This document shows, one piece after another, positions 43,417 to 51,972 of a stretch of 64,000 bases of DNA. The position numbers and the translations under genes are program-made. How positions within the stretch are numbered: position 1 is the first letter of the stretch; each line of letters begins with the position of its first letter. Origin of the DNA: Oscillatoriales cyanobacterium (GTDB lineage: Bacteria > Cyanobacteriota > Cyanobacteriia > Cyanobacteriales > Laspinemataceae); NCBI GenBank assembly GCA_011390955.1, contig JAABRM010000018.1:1-64000 (forward strand). The letters are read 5' to 3'. The notes below the pieces were generated by a model. The model ran no database searches. It saw nothing but the letters and a program-made list of their open reading frames with translations, and was not told the DNA's origin.

Positions 43417-43866
43417 TCGACAATTCTGGCTTTCATACCGTAGAAGATCCCCCCAACCTCCCTTAAAAGCGCCAATCGGCTTTTTTTTCTCGTTCCCAGG
43501 CTCTGACTTGAAAATAGACGCGGAAAAACCTAAATTGTAGGGTGGGTAAAAGCCCGCCACACCGAAAATTATCGGTTTTCATCACTTTGGGCTTTTGCCC
43601 ACCACACCTCTATATTGATAATTGATAATTAATAATTGATAATTGATAATTTTATTTAATTGTCAATTGTCAATTATCAATTGTTAATTGTTCTGACTTG
43701 AAAATAGACGTGGAGACGGGGAGACACGGAGAAATTAATTTTCATTCTTGGCGGTGAATTTTTTTCATTGCGACTGCCTGGGAATGCCAATCAAGAGGCT
43801 CCGCAAGAGTGTCATGTTCTGCTTTATAAAACTTAGACAAACCCGGACATGGCCGGATATTGATGT
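43417..43866. repeat. Spacer with GGGTGGG hairpin and ATAATTG heptanucleotide palindromes
   Basis: GTAGGGTGGGTAAAAGCCCG at 43538 faces GGGCTTTTGCCCACC ending near 43604. ATAATTG heptanucleotide units run at about 43615-43690 in both orientations. No gene seen. Confidence 0.7.
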
Positions 43867-45062
43867 TTATTTCTTGCTTCGTCCGGGACTGTCGGCAGCA
43901 CCCCGTCCACAAGTGTAATCGCCGCAGCCCGACGATTTTTCTAAATTTATACTGGCATTCAAGTCTCTATCTGTCACCAGACCACAGTTCTGACATTGAA
44001 AAATCCGTTGGTTTAGCGGCATTTTTTGTCTCGCTCCGCAATTAGAACAGAGTTGACTGGATGGATAAAATCTATCTGCAATAATCAACTTTGAACCATA
44101 CCATGAGCTCTTGTAATCCAGTTGCCGACGGAACTCATAAAATGAAGCATCAGCGATAGAACCCGCCAAACAATGATTTTTCAGCATACCTGACACATTC
44201 AAATCTTCGATGACTACTTGGCTGTGGTTTTTAGCCAAAAAAGTAGTGATTTTATGAGTGGTGTCACGCCGAATATTTGCTACTCTTTGGTGTAGCCTTT
44301 GGACTTTTAAGAGACATTTATACCAATTTTTCGAGCCTTTTGTTTTCCGACTTAAATGGCGTTGTAATCGAGCTAGTTTTTTGGCGGCTGATTTATATGC
44401 TTTGGGATTAGAGAACTTTGTTCCATCGGAGCAAGTCGCCAAATTGTTAATTCCCAGATCGACCCCGATTCTCTCTCGACATTTAGGTGTAATTTCTGGG
44501 GTAATTTCTACAAAAAAGCTAATATACCATTCACCAGCTTGGCGGCTAATAGTGACTTTCTTCACCAGACTTTCTGGTATAGCTTCTAGTGTAGAAACCC
44601 AGCCAACAAAGGGAAGCTTGTGGCGAGTTCCTGAAAGCCTGATTGGTTTTCCGCAATTGTCAAGACTAAAACTATCGTGGTGGCCTTTCTGCTTAAATTT
44701 AGGATATTTACTTATTCCTTTAAAGAAGCGTTTGAACGCATCTCCTAGATTAATAAAGGCATATTGATAAACTCTAGAAGACAATTCAGACATCCAAGGA
44801 TATTGAGGTTTCACATAATTCGTAAAAACTTTTTTAATGGAGTTGATATTAGGCTTGAGTCCCTCTTCATAAGCTGACCTCCATAAGTGTAATCCCCAAT
44901 TAAACACGAACCGAGCATAACCCGCGTGTTTGGCCATCAAGGTTGCTTGATGGTCGTTGAGTTTTAGTTTTGTGCGGAAAGCTTTGTAAACCATTGTTCC
45001 ATTTTACCATAAATCCGGCTTCCTTAGTAGGTGAGGAGCGAGATCCAGCATTGTCCGGGTTT
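43839..45062. mobile_element. Possible TnpB-only (IS200/IS605 family) element
   Basis: The TnpB gene at 43867-44994 is bounded by inverted copies of an 11-12-bp sequence, AAACCCGGACA at 43839-43849 and TGTCCGGGTTT at 45052-45062. IS605 elements usually have subterminal hairpins instead of terminal repeats, so these ends are tentative. No TnpA is present. Confidence 0.4.
43867..44994 (-). CDS. tnpB: TnpB (OrfB, IS200/IS605 family) RNA-guided nuclease
   Basis: A 375-residue TnpB of full length. The RuvC-like active site is intact: Asp in VDLGINNLATCSDG, Glu in VVIEDLNVSGML, Asp in TDRDLNASINL. The zinc ribbon has four Cys (CSNCGARQ and CQNCG). The N-terminal basic helical region (MVYKAFRTKLKLNDHQATLM) is typical. 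TnpB cuts DNA guided by an RNA from the element's 3' end (here the lower-coordinate side, about 43700-43880) and favours transposon retention. A CRISPR array begins about 340 bp upstream of its start. Whether the guide RNA is still functional is unknown. Confidence 0.95.
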   Translation of the reverse strand: MVYKAFRTKLKLNDHQATLMAKHAGYARFVFNWGLHLWRSAYEEGLKPNINSIKKVFTNYVKPQYPWMSELSSRVYQYAFINLGDAFKRFFKGISKYPKFKQKGHHDSFSLDNCGKPIRLSGTRHKLPFVGWVSTLEAIPESLVKKVTISRQAGEWYISFFVEITPEITPKCRERIGVDLGINNLATCSDGTKFSNPKAYKSAAKKLARLQRHLSRKTKGSKNWYKCLLKVQRLHQRVANIRRDTTHKITTFLAKNHSQVVIEDLNVSGMLKNHCLAGSIADASFYEFRRQLDYKSSWYGSKLIIADRFYPSSQLCSNCGARQKMPLNQRIFQCQNCGLVTDRDLNASINLEKSSGCGDYTCGRGAADSPGRSKK

Positions 45063-45331
45063 TAACCGTATATCAATTATTTAGTTGCGGACTTTCTCGG
45101 ATATTGTGCCTTATTGTCCGGAGATGTCCGGCAAATCTTAGATTAAATTCTTGCTCTCTAGTTAACTGGAGGCAGAGCCTCCTGTAGAGCATTCCCAGGG
45201 AGACCCTGGGAACGAGAGTATTAAAGATAAAGCGATCGCCGGGACGGACTAAGCCAGCGATCGCTTTTATTAATCATTCCTACTAACTCAGCTTCCAGAA
45301 GCAGACCTCCTAGCCAGTAGCTTTGTTAGAG
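44995..45331. other. Spacer between TnpB and CRISPR array, with degenerate terminal repeat
   Basis: Contains a palindromic CAGGGAGACCCTG stretch near 45197-45209, two HIP1 octamers, and at about 45276-45309 a degenerate copy of the CRISPR repeat (ATTCCTACTAACTCAGCTTCC). Its decay marks the trailer end of the array. No gene seen. Confidence 0.7.
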
Positions 45332-47102
45332 GTTTCCACTAATTCAGCTTCCGGAGAAGCTTAAAGAGGAACAATTCAGTTTCAAGGTGTCACTACTGTT
45401 TTGACAGTTTCCACTAATTCAGCTTCCGGAGAAGCTTAAAGGTTGGAACCCCAACGGTGACCCCCAATTCTACTCCGTTTCCACTAATTCAGCTTCCGGA
45501 GAAGCTTAAAGCCCTGACCACCGGGTCAGTGGACATGACTAGCTTTGTTTCCACTAATTCAGCTTCCGGAGAAGCTTAAAGCGTTGCTAATGCAGTTAAC
45601 CAAGCGGTTACTGCAGGCATCGAGTTTCCACTAATTCAGCTTCCGGAGAAGCTTAAAGTATTTTGATAACGAAATAATTTGCGTTACGAAAGTAAACAGT
45701 TTCCACTAATTCAGCTTCCGGAGAAGCTTAAAGTTCTGTCTATCTCTGCTCCAGAAGGAGTAGAGATCAGTTTCCACTAATTCAGCTTCCGGAGAAGCTT
45801 AAAGAAGCGGAACCGTGTAGGGGAACGATGGAAATCCACTGTTTCCACTAATTCAGCTTCCGGAGAAGCTTAAAGATGTGGGTACGGCGGAAGAGGTGGA
45901 GCTCGAGTCTCCATCTTGTTTCCACTAATTCAGCTTCCGGAGAAGCTTAAAGATTTGATCCCACATCCCAGCCTCCTGGGCCGGGATCTTCCAGTTTCCA
46001 CTAATTCAGCTTCCGGAGAAGCTTAAAGACGGCTATAGCCCTCCTTTTTGTAGGTACTTCTCTGTTTCCACTAATTCAGCTTCCGGAGAAGCTTAAAGTA
46101 AAATCAAATGTTTAACAACAAACAAATCGTTCAGTTTCCACTAATTCAGCTTCCGGAGAAGCTTAAAGACTCGTTGGACCTCGGTTACTTGCTCGACCCC
46201 CAGTTGTTTCCACTAATTCAGCTTCCGGAGAAGCTTAAAGCTGGTATTGAGTCAATCGATCGCGATGTTTCCCAAATGTTTCCACTAATTCAGCTTCCGG
46301 AGAAGCTTAAAGATGCAGAGGGAGGAAACTCTTCTCTGCGTTACGATGCCAGGTTTCCACTAATTCAGCTTCCGGAGAAGCTTAAAGACGGCAGGCAAAA
46401 ACGGTATCAGCGTCATCTCAGACAGTTTCCACTAATTCAGCTTCCGGAGAAGCTTAAAGTTACTCCTGACGGGATGGTTGTTCAACCTGCTCCCATTGTT
46501 TCCACTAATTCAGCTTCCGGAGAAGCTTAAAGCGTTCACAGGTTCAGACAGATGCAGCTGTCTTTCAGTCCAGTTTCCACTAATTCAGCTTCCGGAGAAG
46601 CTTAAAGTCCGGTGCGATTCAAGTAACCATCGCCCCAGATGGGTTTCCACTAATTCAGCTTCCGGAGAAGCTTAAAGTAGAGGATGCTAGTGGTCGTCGA
46701 CTCGATGGTTTTGGTTTCCACTAATTCAGCTTCCGGAGAAGCTTAAAGTATGAGTTTGAGCTTTTTGAAAACTGTGGTGGTAAAAGTTTCCACTAATTCA
46801 GCTTCCGGAGAAGCTTAAAGCTTCCGTGTTGGCCTGCCAAGCGGAGGTGCTGGCTAGTTTCCACTAATTCAGCTTCCGGAGAAGCTTAAAGCGGGAGTTA
46901 TGGGTTACGGAAACCTGTACGCAAGTGTTTCCACTAATTCAGCTTCCGGAGAAGCTTAAAGCACGTTTTCCGGACAAGTTGCAACACCCAGCCTCTTGTT
47001 TCCACTAATTCAGCTTCCGGAGAAGCTTAAAGTCGAGTGATGAAGGTAGTCATGGATTTTTCCAAACGTTTCCACTAATTCAGCTTCCGGAGAAGCTTAA
47101 AG
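45332..47102 (-). CRISPR. CRISPR array, 25 repeats and 24 spacers, no cas genes adjacent
   Basis: The repeat is 35 bp, starting GTTTCCACTAATTC and ending GAGAAGCTTAAAG on the plus strand, with an internal hairpin AGCTTC-CGGA-GAAGCT. All 25 copies look identical. Starts run 45332, 45407, 45477 ... 46998, 47068. Spacers are about 35-42 bp. A degenerate repeat lies just beyond the low-coordinate end (45276-45309), which suggests the trailer is there and the leader is near 47103. The minus-strand repeat then ends in TTAGTGGAAAC, the usual cyanobacterial style of crRNA 5' handle. No cas1, cas2 or effector gene occurs in the window, so the array depends on proteins encoded elsewhere or is relic. 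Confidence 0.97.
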
Positions 47103-47412
47103 GCTTGCCTCCTAGAAGGCTTACCATGACTAGATTATACACCCCTAAATTCGTGGGGGTCAAGATTTGTAGCTACAATCTCCTCATTTTGAGCAAAATT
47201 TCCCATAAAAAGGTAGCTGAAAGTCAAACAGGGAGATGGATTCGGGGGGGTCAACGACAGAATCAGGGTTTCAGCGGTTGCTCGACCCCCCCGAATATTC
47301 TCTCTAAAAATAAAAAAAACTTCCCGACTAAAACGGCTGAAACTTAGACTTAGTAAAGATTTCAGCTTACCCATTACCGTCACGATCCCCAAAACCCCCA
47401 CAGCCCGATCGC

Positions 47413-47731
47413 CAAATCTTTTCCATCTATGAAGACCCTGCGGGGGTGCTGTGGGTCGGTACGGCAGGGTCGGGAACGATGCGATCGGGCCACCGGCAAG
47501 ATTGCCCACCTTGCCCCCTACCAGCATAATGCCAAAAATCCCCATAGCCTGAGTCACAATTTAGTCTGGTTAATTTATCAAATTGATAGACTGACAGAAA
47601 GCCCCAATCTTCGTCAGTTCGATCGCATTCTGGAGGAAGAATGGCGGCGATCGCAACGCAGTCAAACCCCCTTAACCTTGATTATAATCGGTATTGATTA
47701 CTTCAAGAATTTTAATGATTCTTATGGCCAT
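47413..47731 (+). pseudogene. Remnant of a regulator-propeller/GGDEF signalling protein
   Basis: From 47413, QIFSIYEDPAGVLWVGTAGS resembles the two-component regulator propeller repeat. Then in a different frame LTESPNLRQFDRILEEEW (from 47591) to DYFKNFNDSYGH (to 47731) matches a GGDEF domain N-terminal half, cut before the GGDEF motif. So at least one frameshift and a truncation. It is flanked by the CRISPR array and by half a MITE-like element. Confidence 0.7.
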
Positions 47732-47796
47732 ACATCAGTCATTCCCAAGAATGAAACTTCTGCCACAATTTAATTCAAATAGCCGATCGCGCTTTG

Positions 47797-47845
47797 TAAG
47801 TAGGTGGGCAGAAATAAATGCACTACAAACCCCATGAGAAGGAAA
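47797..47845. mobile_element. MITE-like element, partial copy 4
   Basis: Starts with TAAGTAGGTGGGCAGAAATA as in copies 1 and 3 and loses similarity after about 49 bp. Probably an end fragment left by a deletion or partial insertion. Confidence 0.7.
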
Positions 47846-47968
47846 GAGGAATAATCGATATTTTTACGAGGATGTTTTATAATAGTAGTTTTATAATAGT
47901 AGGGTGGGCAATTGCCCACCTTAAGACTTTAATATCAAGACGAAAAAAACAAGGGAGGCGATCGCGAA

Positions 47969-48343
47969 GTGCAAATAGAAGATTACTTTGATTTTTTAGC
48001 CCCGGATGATATTCGAGTTAAAGGGACACGGATTGGGATTGAGGATATTCTTTATCAATATATCCATCGCGATCGATCTCCAGAAGCGATCGCCCAACGG
48101 TTCCGCACAGTCACCCTCGAACAAATTCATGCCACGATTTTGTATTACCTGCATCATCAAGAGTCAGTTAGTTCATATCTTGCTAATTGGTTGGCATGGA
48201 GTCACCAAATGCGAGAAGAACAGCGACGCAATCCCCCACCATTTATTGAAAAGTTGCGCCGATTAAAAGCAGAAAAACAAGCAAAAGAAACCGCCGAAGT
48301 TCGACTCGCGAGTTCTCCAGGTTCGACCGTTGAGGTGGGTTGA
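47969..48343 (+). CDS. DUF433-family antitoxin (lone)
   Basis: A 124-residue DUF433 protein (DDIRVKGTRIGIEDILYQYI about residues 13-32, then SPEAIAQRFRTVTLEQIHAT, YYLHHQESVSSYL). The start is taken as the codon at 47969 (GTG), with AAGGGAGGCG close upstream as a possible ribosome site. DUF433 proteins normally partner a DUF5615 toxin just downstream, but here a 155-bp MITE-like element follows instead (48370-48524) and no toxin gene is seen. Same arrangement as at 11440, where a MITE-like element again follows DUF433. Confidence 0.8.
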   Translation: MQIEDYFDFLAPDDIRVKGTRIGIEDILYQYIHRDRSPEAIAQRFRTVTLEQIHATILYYLHHQESVSSYLANWLAWSHQMREEQRRNPPPFIEKLRRLKAEKQAKETAEVRLASSPGSTVEVG

Positions 48344-48369
48344 TGGTTATTTATACCAATTTTTAAAAT

Positions 48370-48524
48370 TAAGTAGGTGGGCAGAAATAAATGCATCACA
48401 GCCCCCATTAGAAGAAAAACTGTCATTCCCGCGTTAGGCGAAGCCCATGCCAAAGGCTATAGGCGGGAATCCAAGGATTTACGGTGGGGAACGAAAAGTG
48501 CAATTAATTATGTTCACCTACTTA
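48370..48524. mobile_element. MITE-like element, copy 3
   Basis: A 155-bp element with TAAGTAGGTG and CACCTACTTA ends, longer than copies 1 and 2 because of about 27 extra bp (GTTAGGCGAAGCCCATGCCA...) within the CCCGC...GCGGG palindrome. Confidence 0.8.
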
Positions 48525-48670
48525 TTACTACAATTTCAAAGTTTATTCAGACCCAAGCATTGCGGGCGACCCTAGATAATTGTATTACAGCAATTTTCTA
48601 TGGAATAGACCACAGATGCTTAGTAGGGGCGAAGCATGACCGCAGACAAATTATTGCTGAAAAGATTAAT

Positions 48671-48744
48671 GTACGGGCGAAGCATTCCGGCAGATATTTG
48701 TAGTTAAAAACAGAGATTTAATGCCGGAATGCTTCGCCCCTACA
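48671..48744. repeat. Inverted-repeat element, second copy of the HEPN-disrupting family
   Basis: Arms GTACGGGCGAAGCATTCCGG (from 48671) and CCGGAATGCTTCGCCCCTAC (to 48743). Related to the 75-bp element at 12619-12693. Confidence 0.75.
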
Positions 48745-48803
48745 GATATTTCTGCTTGACTAATCTGAAAACCACTGTAATCTTAAGTGAAATCACTATA
48801 TAC

Positions 48804-49583
48804 CTAAAACATATATAGATCGTGGGGTTTGGCATCGGCTGAATCTTCTCCCCAATACCAATATTTAATCACATTACTAGGGGGCTGTATGGCCACTGCT
48901 GCCATATAGCCATAATTGACCGCTAATTTTTCGATTTGCCATAATGATATACCCTGAGAATTTCCGGCAATTTTAATAATTTTAGCTGGGAAGTCGGGAT
49001 TGATGGATACTTCTACTTTTTCTAAGCCAATAATGCCTTCGCCGGTGGCTTTTAAGTAGGCTTCTTTACAAGTCCAAGCGTGAAAAAAAGCTTTTTCTTG
49101 CTGTGTTTTTGGTAGTTGAGTTAGGCCATGATATTCCGCAGGACAAAAGAATCTTTTAGCTAAGTTTTGCACTTCTACGGGGCGGATATATTCTAGGTCG
49201 ATGCCAATTTTTCGGTGACAGGCGATCGCATATAATGCCCGTCCGCAAGAATGGGATATGTTAAACTCAAGTTTCTCTTGTTTCCCCGGAGAATTGTCGG
49301 TTAATAACGATGGTTTTCCTTTTTGGCTATAAGTAAACGCTAATTTACTGGGGTGACAGTCTAAATAGTTACTGAGAATTTGCCGTAAGATCCCCCGACT
49401 GGCGATAAAATGTTGGCGATCGCGATCGAACCGAAAGCGATCGGCCCTTTGTTGTTCGTCTGGGGAAAGAGTTTGCTGCAATTGTTCAATTTTTGACCAA
49501 GGGAGATTTAAATCCGCTTGCCAAATATGCACCTCTTCGGAGGCGATCGATAATTTATCGGGACTGGGCAGCCATTGGGTCAT
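48804..49583 (-). CDS. 4'-phosphopantetheinyl transferase (Sfp/HetI type)
   Basis: A 259-residue enzyme with the family motifs: the RGILRQILSNYL segment (about residues 64-76), IGIDLEYIRP (about 125-134, with the metal-binding Asp) and FHAWTCKEAYLKATGEG (about 165-182, WxxKEAxxK). It transfers the phosphopantetheine arm of CoA to carrier-protein serines in fatty acid, polyketide or nonribosomal peptide synthesis. HetI plays this part in cyanobacterial glycolipid synthesis. No carrier-protein gene is in the window. Confidence 0.93.
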   Translation of the reverse strand: MTQWLPSPDKLSIASEEVHIWQADLNLPWSKIEQLQQTLSPDEQQRADRFRFDRDRQHFIASRGILRQILSNYLDCHPSKLAFTYSQKGKPSLLTDNSPGKQEKLEFNISHSCGRALYAIACHRKIGIDLEYIRPVEVQNLAKRFFCPAEYHGLTQLPKTQQEKAFFHAWTCKEAYLKATGEGIIGLEKVEVSINPDFPAKIIKIAGNSQGISLWQIEKLAVNYGYMAAVAIQPPSNVIKYWYWGEDSADAKPHDLYMF

Positions 49584-49911
49584 GGTGTAGGGTGTAGGGT
49601 TTAGGGTTTAGGGTTTAGGGTTTAGGGTTTAGGGTTTAGGGTTTAGGGTTTGGGGATAATTTCGCATAATTGAGCATGATTAAGCCTAAAAAAAATAATT
49701 TGTGCTTAATTTTGCCAAATCTGCTCTACATTATATAGTGATTAATTATAGCGGTTATTATCTGGATGAAGTACAGAGTTTTTCTGGATTCCCGCAGGAG
49801 TTTACCCCCGCGAAGGCCGCCATCGGCGGGAATGACAGGTTTTTTTGTACTTCATCACTCTGACAAGTGCTATATAAAGTGACGATCGCTGACTTTTCTA
49901 CTAAGTTAAAC
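49584..49911. repeat. Spacer with a TTTAGGG heptanucleotide array and a 92-bp inverted-repeat element
   Basis: Seven or more uninterrupted TTTAGGG units run at about 49597-49651, starting 13 bp from the phosphopantetheinyl transferase start. At 49765-49856 a 92-bp element has 10-bp ends GATGAAGTAC/GTACTTCATC and a CCCGC...GCGGG core. No gene seen. Confidence 0.85.
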
Positions 49912-51873
49912 ATGAATCAGAAAGTGCATCGAACCGTGAATCAAATCGTAAATCGAGACTTATTTGCCCGTGAGGCGATCGGGCAAATTCCCAAAATTCT
50001 CACTTTACTTGACCGGAACCCCCATAGTCCCACTTATGGTTGTTTTGACCGCAACTTTTGGCACTATAAAATTATTGACTTTCCCAGTGGCATGGCTCAA
50101 GAATTTGTGTTGCCCCTGACCTTAGTCTATCAGACTAATTTGCCAGACAATCCTTATTATCAAAAGCCGGTGATTAGAGACTGGGTAGAAGCGGGAATTT
50201 TCTACGCAGCCCACAGCGCCCATCAAGATGGTTCTTGTGATGACTATTTCCCCTTTGAACGGGCGGCTGGGGCGGCGGCTTTTTCTCTTTTAGCTTGCCT
50301 AGAAAGCTATCGTCAATTAGAACTTAATCACTATGAATTATTGAAATTTTTTGAACGTCGGGCTGACTGGTTAGCTCATCATCAAGAAAGTGGTAAACTC
50401 GCAAATCACCAAGCTTTAATCGTCCTCTGTTTGGAATTAACTGGCAAACTTTTAGAAACTTCCAAATGGGAATCGGCTAAACTGCGACGATTAGAACAAC
50501 TATTATCTTGGCAAAATAGTGAAGGCTGGTTTCAAGAATATGAAGGCTGCGATCCGGGATATCATACTTTGACTATTTCGGCCTTGGCAAGGGTCGATCG
50601 ACTATGGCCAGATTCCCATTTAAAAGAACCTTTAACAAAAGCGGTAGAATTTGCGGCTAATTTAATCCATCCTGATGGTTCTTATGGGGGAGAATATACC
50701 AGTCGGAATACTTATAATTTCTTTCCTCATGGGTTTGAGTTAGTCGGTCAATGGTTGCCAGAAGCTTTAAGCATTAATGACCAATTTTTAATTGGTTTAG
50801 CCAATAATTTAAATCCCTGTTATGGGGACGATCATATTATTGGCCATCATACTTGGAATTATTTACTGGCATGGCGAGATTTTGTGAGCGATCGCCCCCA
50901 AAGTTATGAGCGATCGCTGAATAAAATTTGGTTTCCCGGTGCTCAAATTTTGATTTGGCGAAAATCTTCAGAAACCACCAGCAAAAATAGTCTGGAGACT
51001 AATCCAGAAAATTATCAAGTGGTTGCAACTGTCACCCCAGAGAGTAAAACAAATGAGCCAACCAATGAGCCAATAAATGAGCCAATAAATCAGCCATTGC
51101 CAGAAGAATTAGCCCCTCCAGAGGATGCTGCTACCGGGCAACCTCAAGATTCTATGGGTTTGTCAAATTCCCAGGAAAAACCAGCAGCAAAATCGCCAGA
51201 ATCGACGGAAAACTCTGAATCAAAATCTGAATCAAAAGCTGAATCAGTCCAGGCAAATAAAGCGGAAAATTTATCAGAAAACGAGCCAACTGAAACCGCG
51301 ATCGCCGAACTTTATCTAGCAATTAACAAAGGGGGCGTATTTAAACTATTTAGAGATGGCAAACTCGTTGCCTCAGATACCCAGTTTTCTTTGCTGGTTT
51401 CTGACGGCAAACAACCCAAAAATGCCGTGGGGCATTTAGTAGATACTTATGAATATGAACTGGGAGAAAATGAAATCATTATTCACGGCGATCTGGGGTG
51501 GGCAAAACAAAAGCTGATGACGCCGCTAAATTTGATGATTTTACGGGGAGTGATGTTAACGGTAGGGCGATTTTTCCCGAATGTTATTAGAAAAATATTG
51601 CAAAAAATGCTGATTACGGGTAAACAAAAAGCGCCGTTTAAATTTGTGCGTCGTTTGCAGTGGATTGATGGGCAATTACAGATTACGGATAGCCTAAGTG
51701 CGGAATCTTGGGACAAAGTTTTGTCCGCCGGAATTGGCTGCGATCAAACTTCGATTTATGTAGTGATGAGTCGCACATTTCAAGCGGGGCAATTGCAACC
51801 TTGGCTGGATTTAACGGCGGAAATCAAGAGACTATCTCCCGGTGAATCTTTGACCGTCCAACGAATTTTATAG
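49912..51873 (+). CDS. Putative (alpha/alpha)-toroid protein with acidic low-complexity insertion
   Basis: 653 residues from ATG 49912 (MNQKVHRTV); a longer in-frame start at 49867 adds 15 residues with no match. Residues 1-360 are helical with motifs such as AHQDGSCDDYFPFERAAG, WFQEYEGCDPGYHTLTISAL and HPDGSYGGEYTSRNTYNFFP, reminiscent of the alpha/alpha toroid of heparinase-like polysaccharide lyases and terpene cyclases. A Glu/Ser/Pro/Asn-rich linker (about 355-460) includes a repeated NEPTNEPINEPIN stretch. The rest (about 460-650) is beta-rich, as in the second domain of heparinase-like enzymes. Polysaccharide modification is plausible, not shown. Confidence 0.75.
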   Translation: MNQKVHRTVNQIVNRDLFAREAIGQIPKILTLLDRNPHSPTYGCFDRNFWHYKIIDFPSGMAQEFVLPLTLVYQTNLPDNPYYQKPVIRDWVEAGIFYAAHSAHQDGSCDDYFPFERAAGAAAFSLLACLESYRQLELNHYELLKFFERRADWLAHHQESGKLANHQALIVLCLELTGKLLETSKWESAKLRRLEQLLSWQNSEGWFQEYEGCDPGYHTLTISALARVDRLWPDSHLKEPLTKAVEFAANLIHPDGSYGGEYTSRNTYNFFPHGFELVGQWLPEALSINDQFLIGLANNLNPCYGDDHIIGHHTWNYLLAWRDFVSDRPQSYERSLNKIWFPGAQILIWRKSSETTSKNSLETNPENYQVVATVTPESKTNEPTNEPINEPINQPLPEELAPPEDAATGQPQDSMGLSNSQEKPAAKSPESTENSESKSESKAESVQANKAENLSENEPTETAIAELYLAINKGGVFKLFRDGKLVASDTQFSLLVSDGKQPKNAVGHLVDTYEYELGENEIIIHGDLGWAKQKLMTPLNLMILRGVMLTVGRFFPNVIRKILQKMLITGKQKAPFKFVRRLQWIDGQLQITDSLSAESWDKVLSAGIGCDQTSIYVVMSRTFQAGQLQPWLDLTAEIKRLSPGESLTVQRIL

Positions 51874-51972
51874 TTATTTTTAACTAGGAATAGGCAACGG
51901 GGAATGGGGTAAAATAATTAATAATTGATAATTATCAATTATTAATTATTAATTATTAATTATTAATTAATG

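Larger units (their letters stand above)
48344..48803. other. Non-coding tract with MITE-like and inverted-repeat elements
   Basis: MITE-like copy 3 at 48370-48524 and a GGGGCGAAGCATTCCG-type element at 48671-48744 (half-copy from about 48622). Frames across the MITE are not genes. Confidence 0.75.

Noticed and set aside
46108-46675. Open frames of 140 and 65 codons containing repeated QFPLIQLPEKLK
   Set aside because: They are translations of the CRISPR repeats.
48377-48703. A 108-codon frame starting within MITE copy 3
   Set aside because: It is mostly translated MITE and hairpin sequence.
49597-49651. TTTAGGG array as evidence of eukaryotic (plant) DNA
   Set aside because: Surrounded by typical cyanobacterial genes and other 7-bp arrays; the unit match is coincidental.
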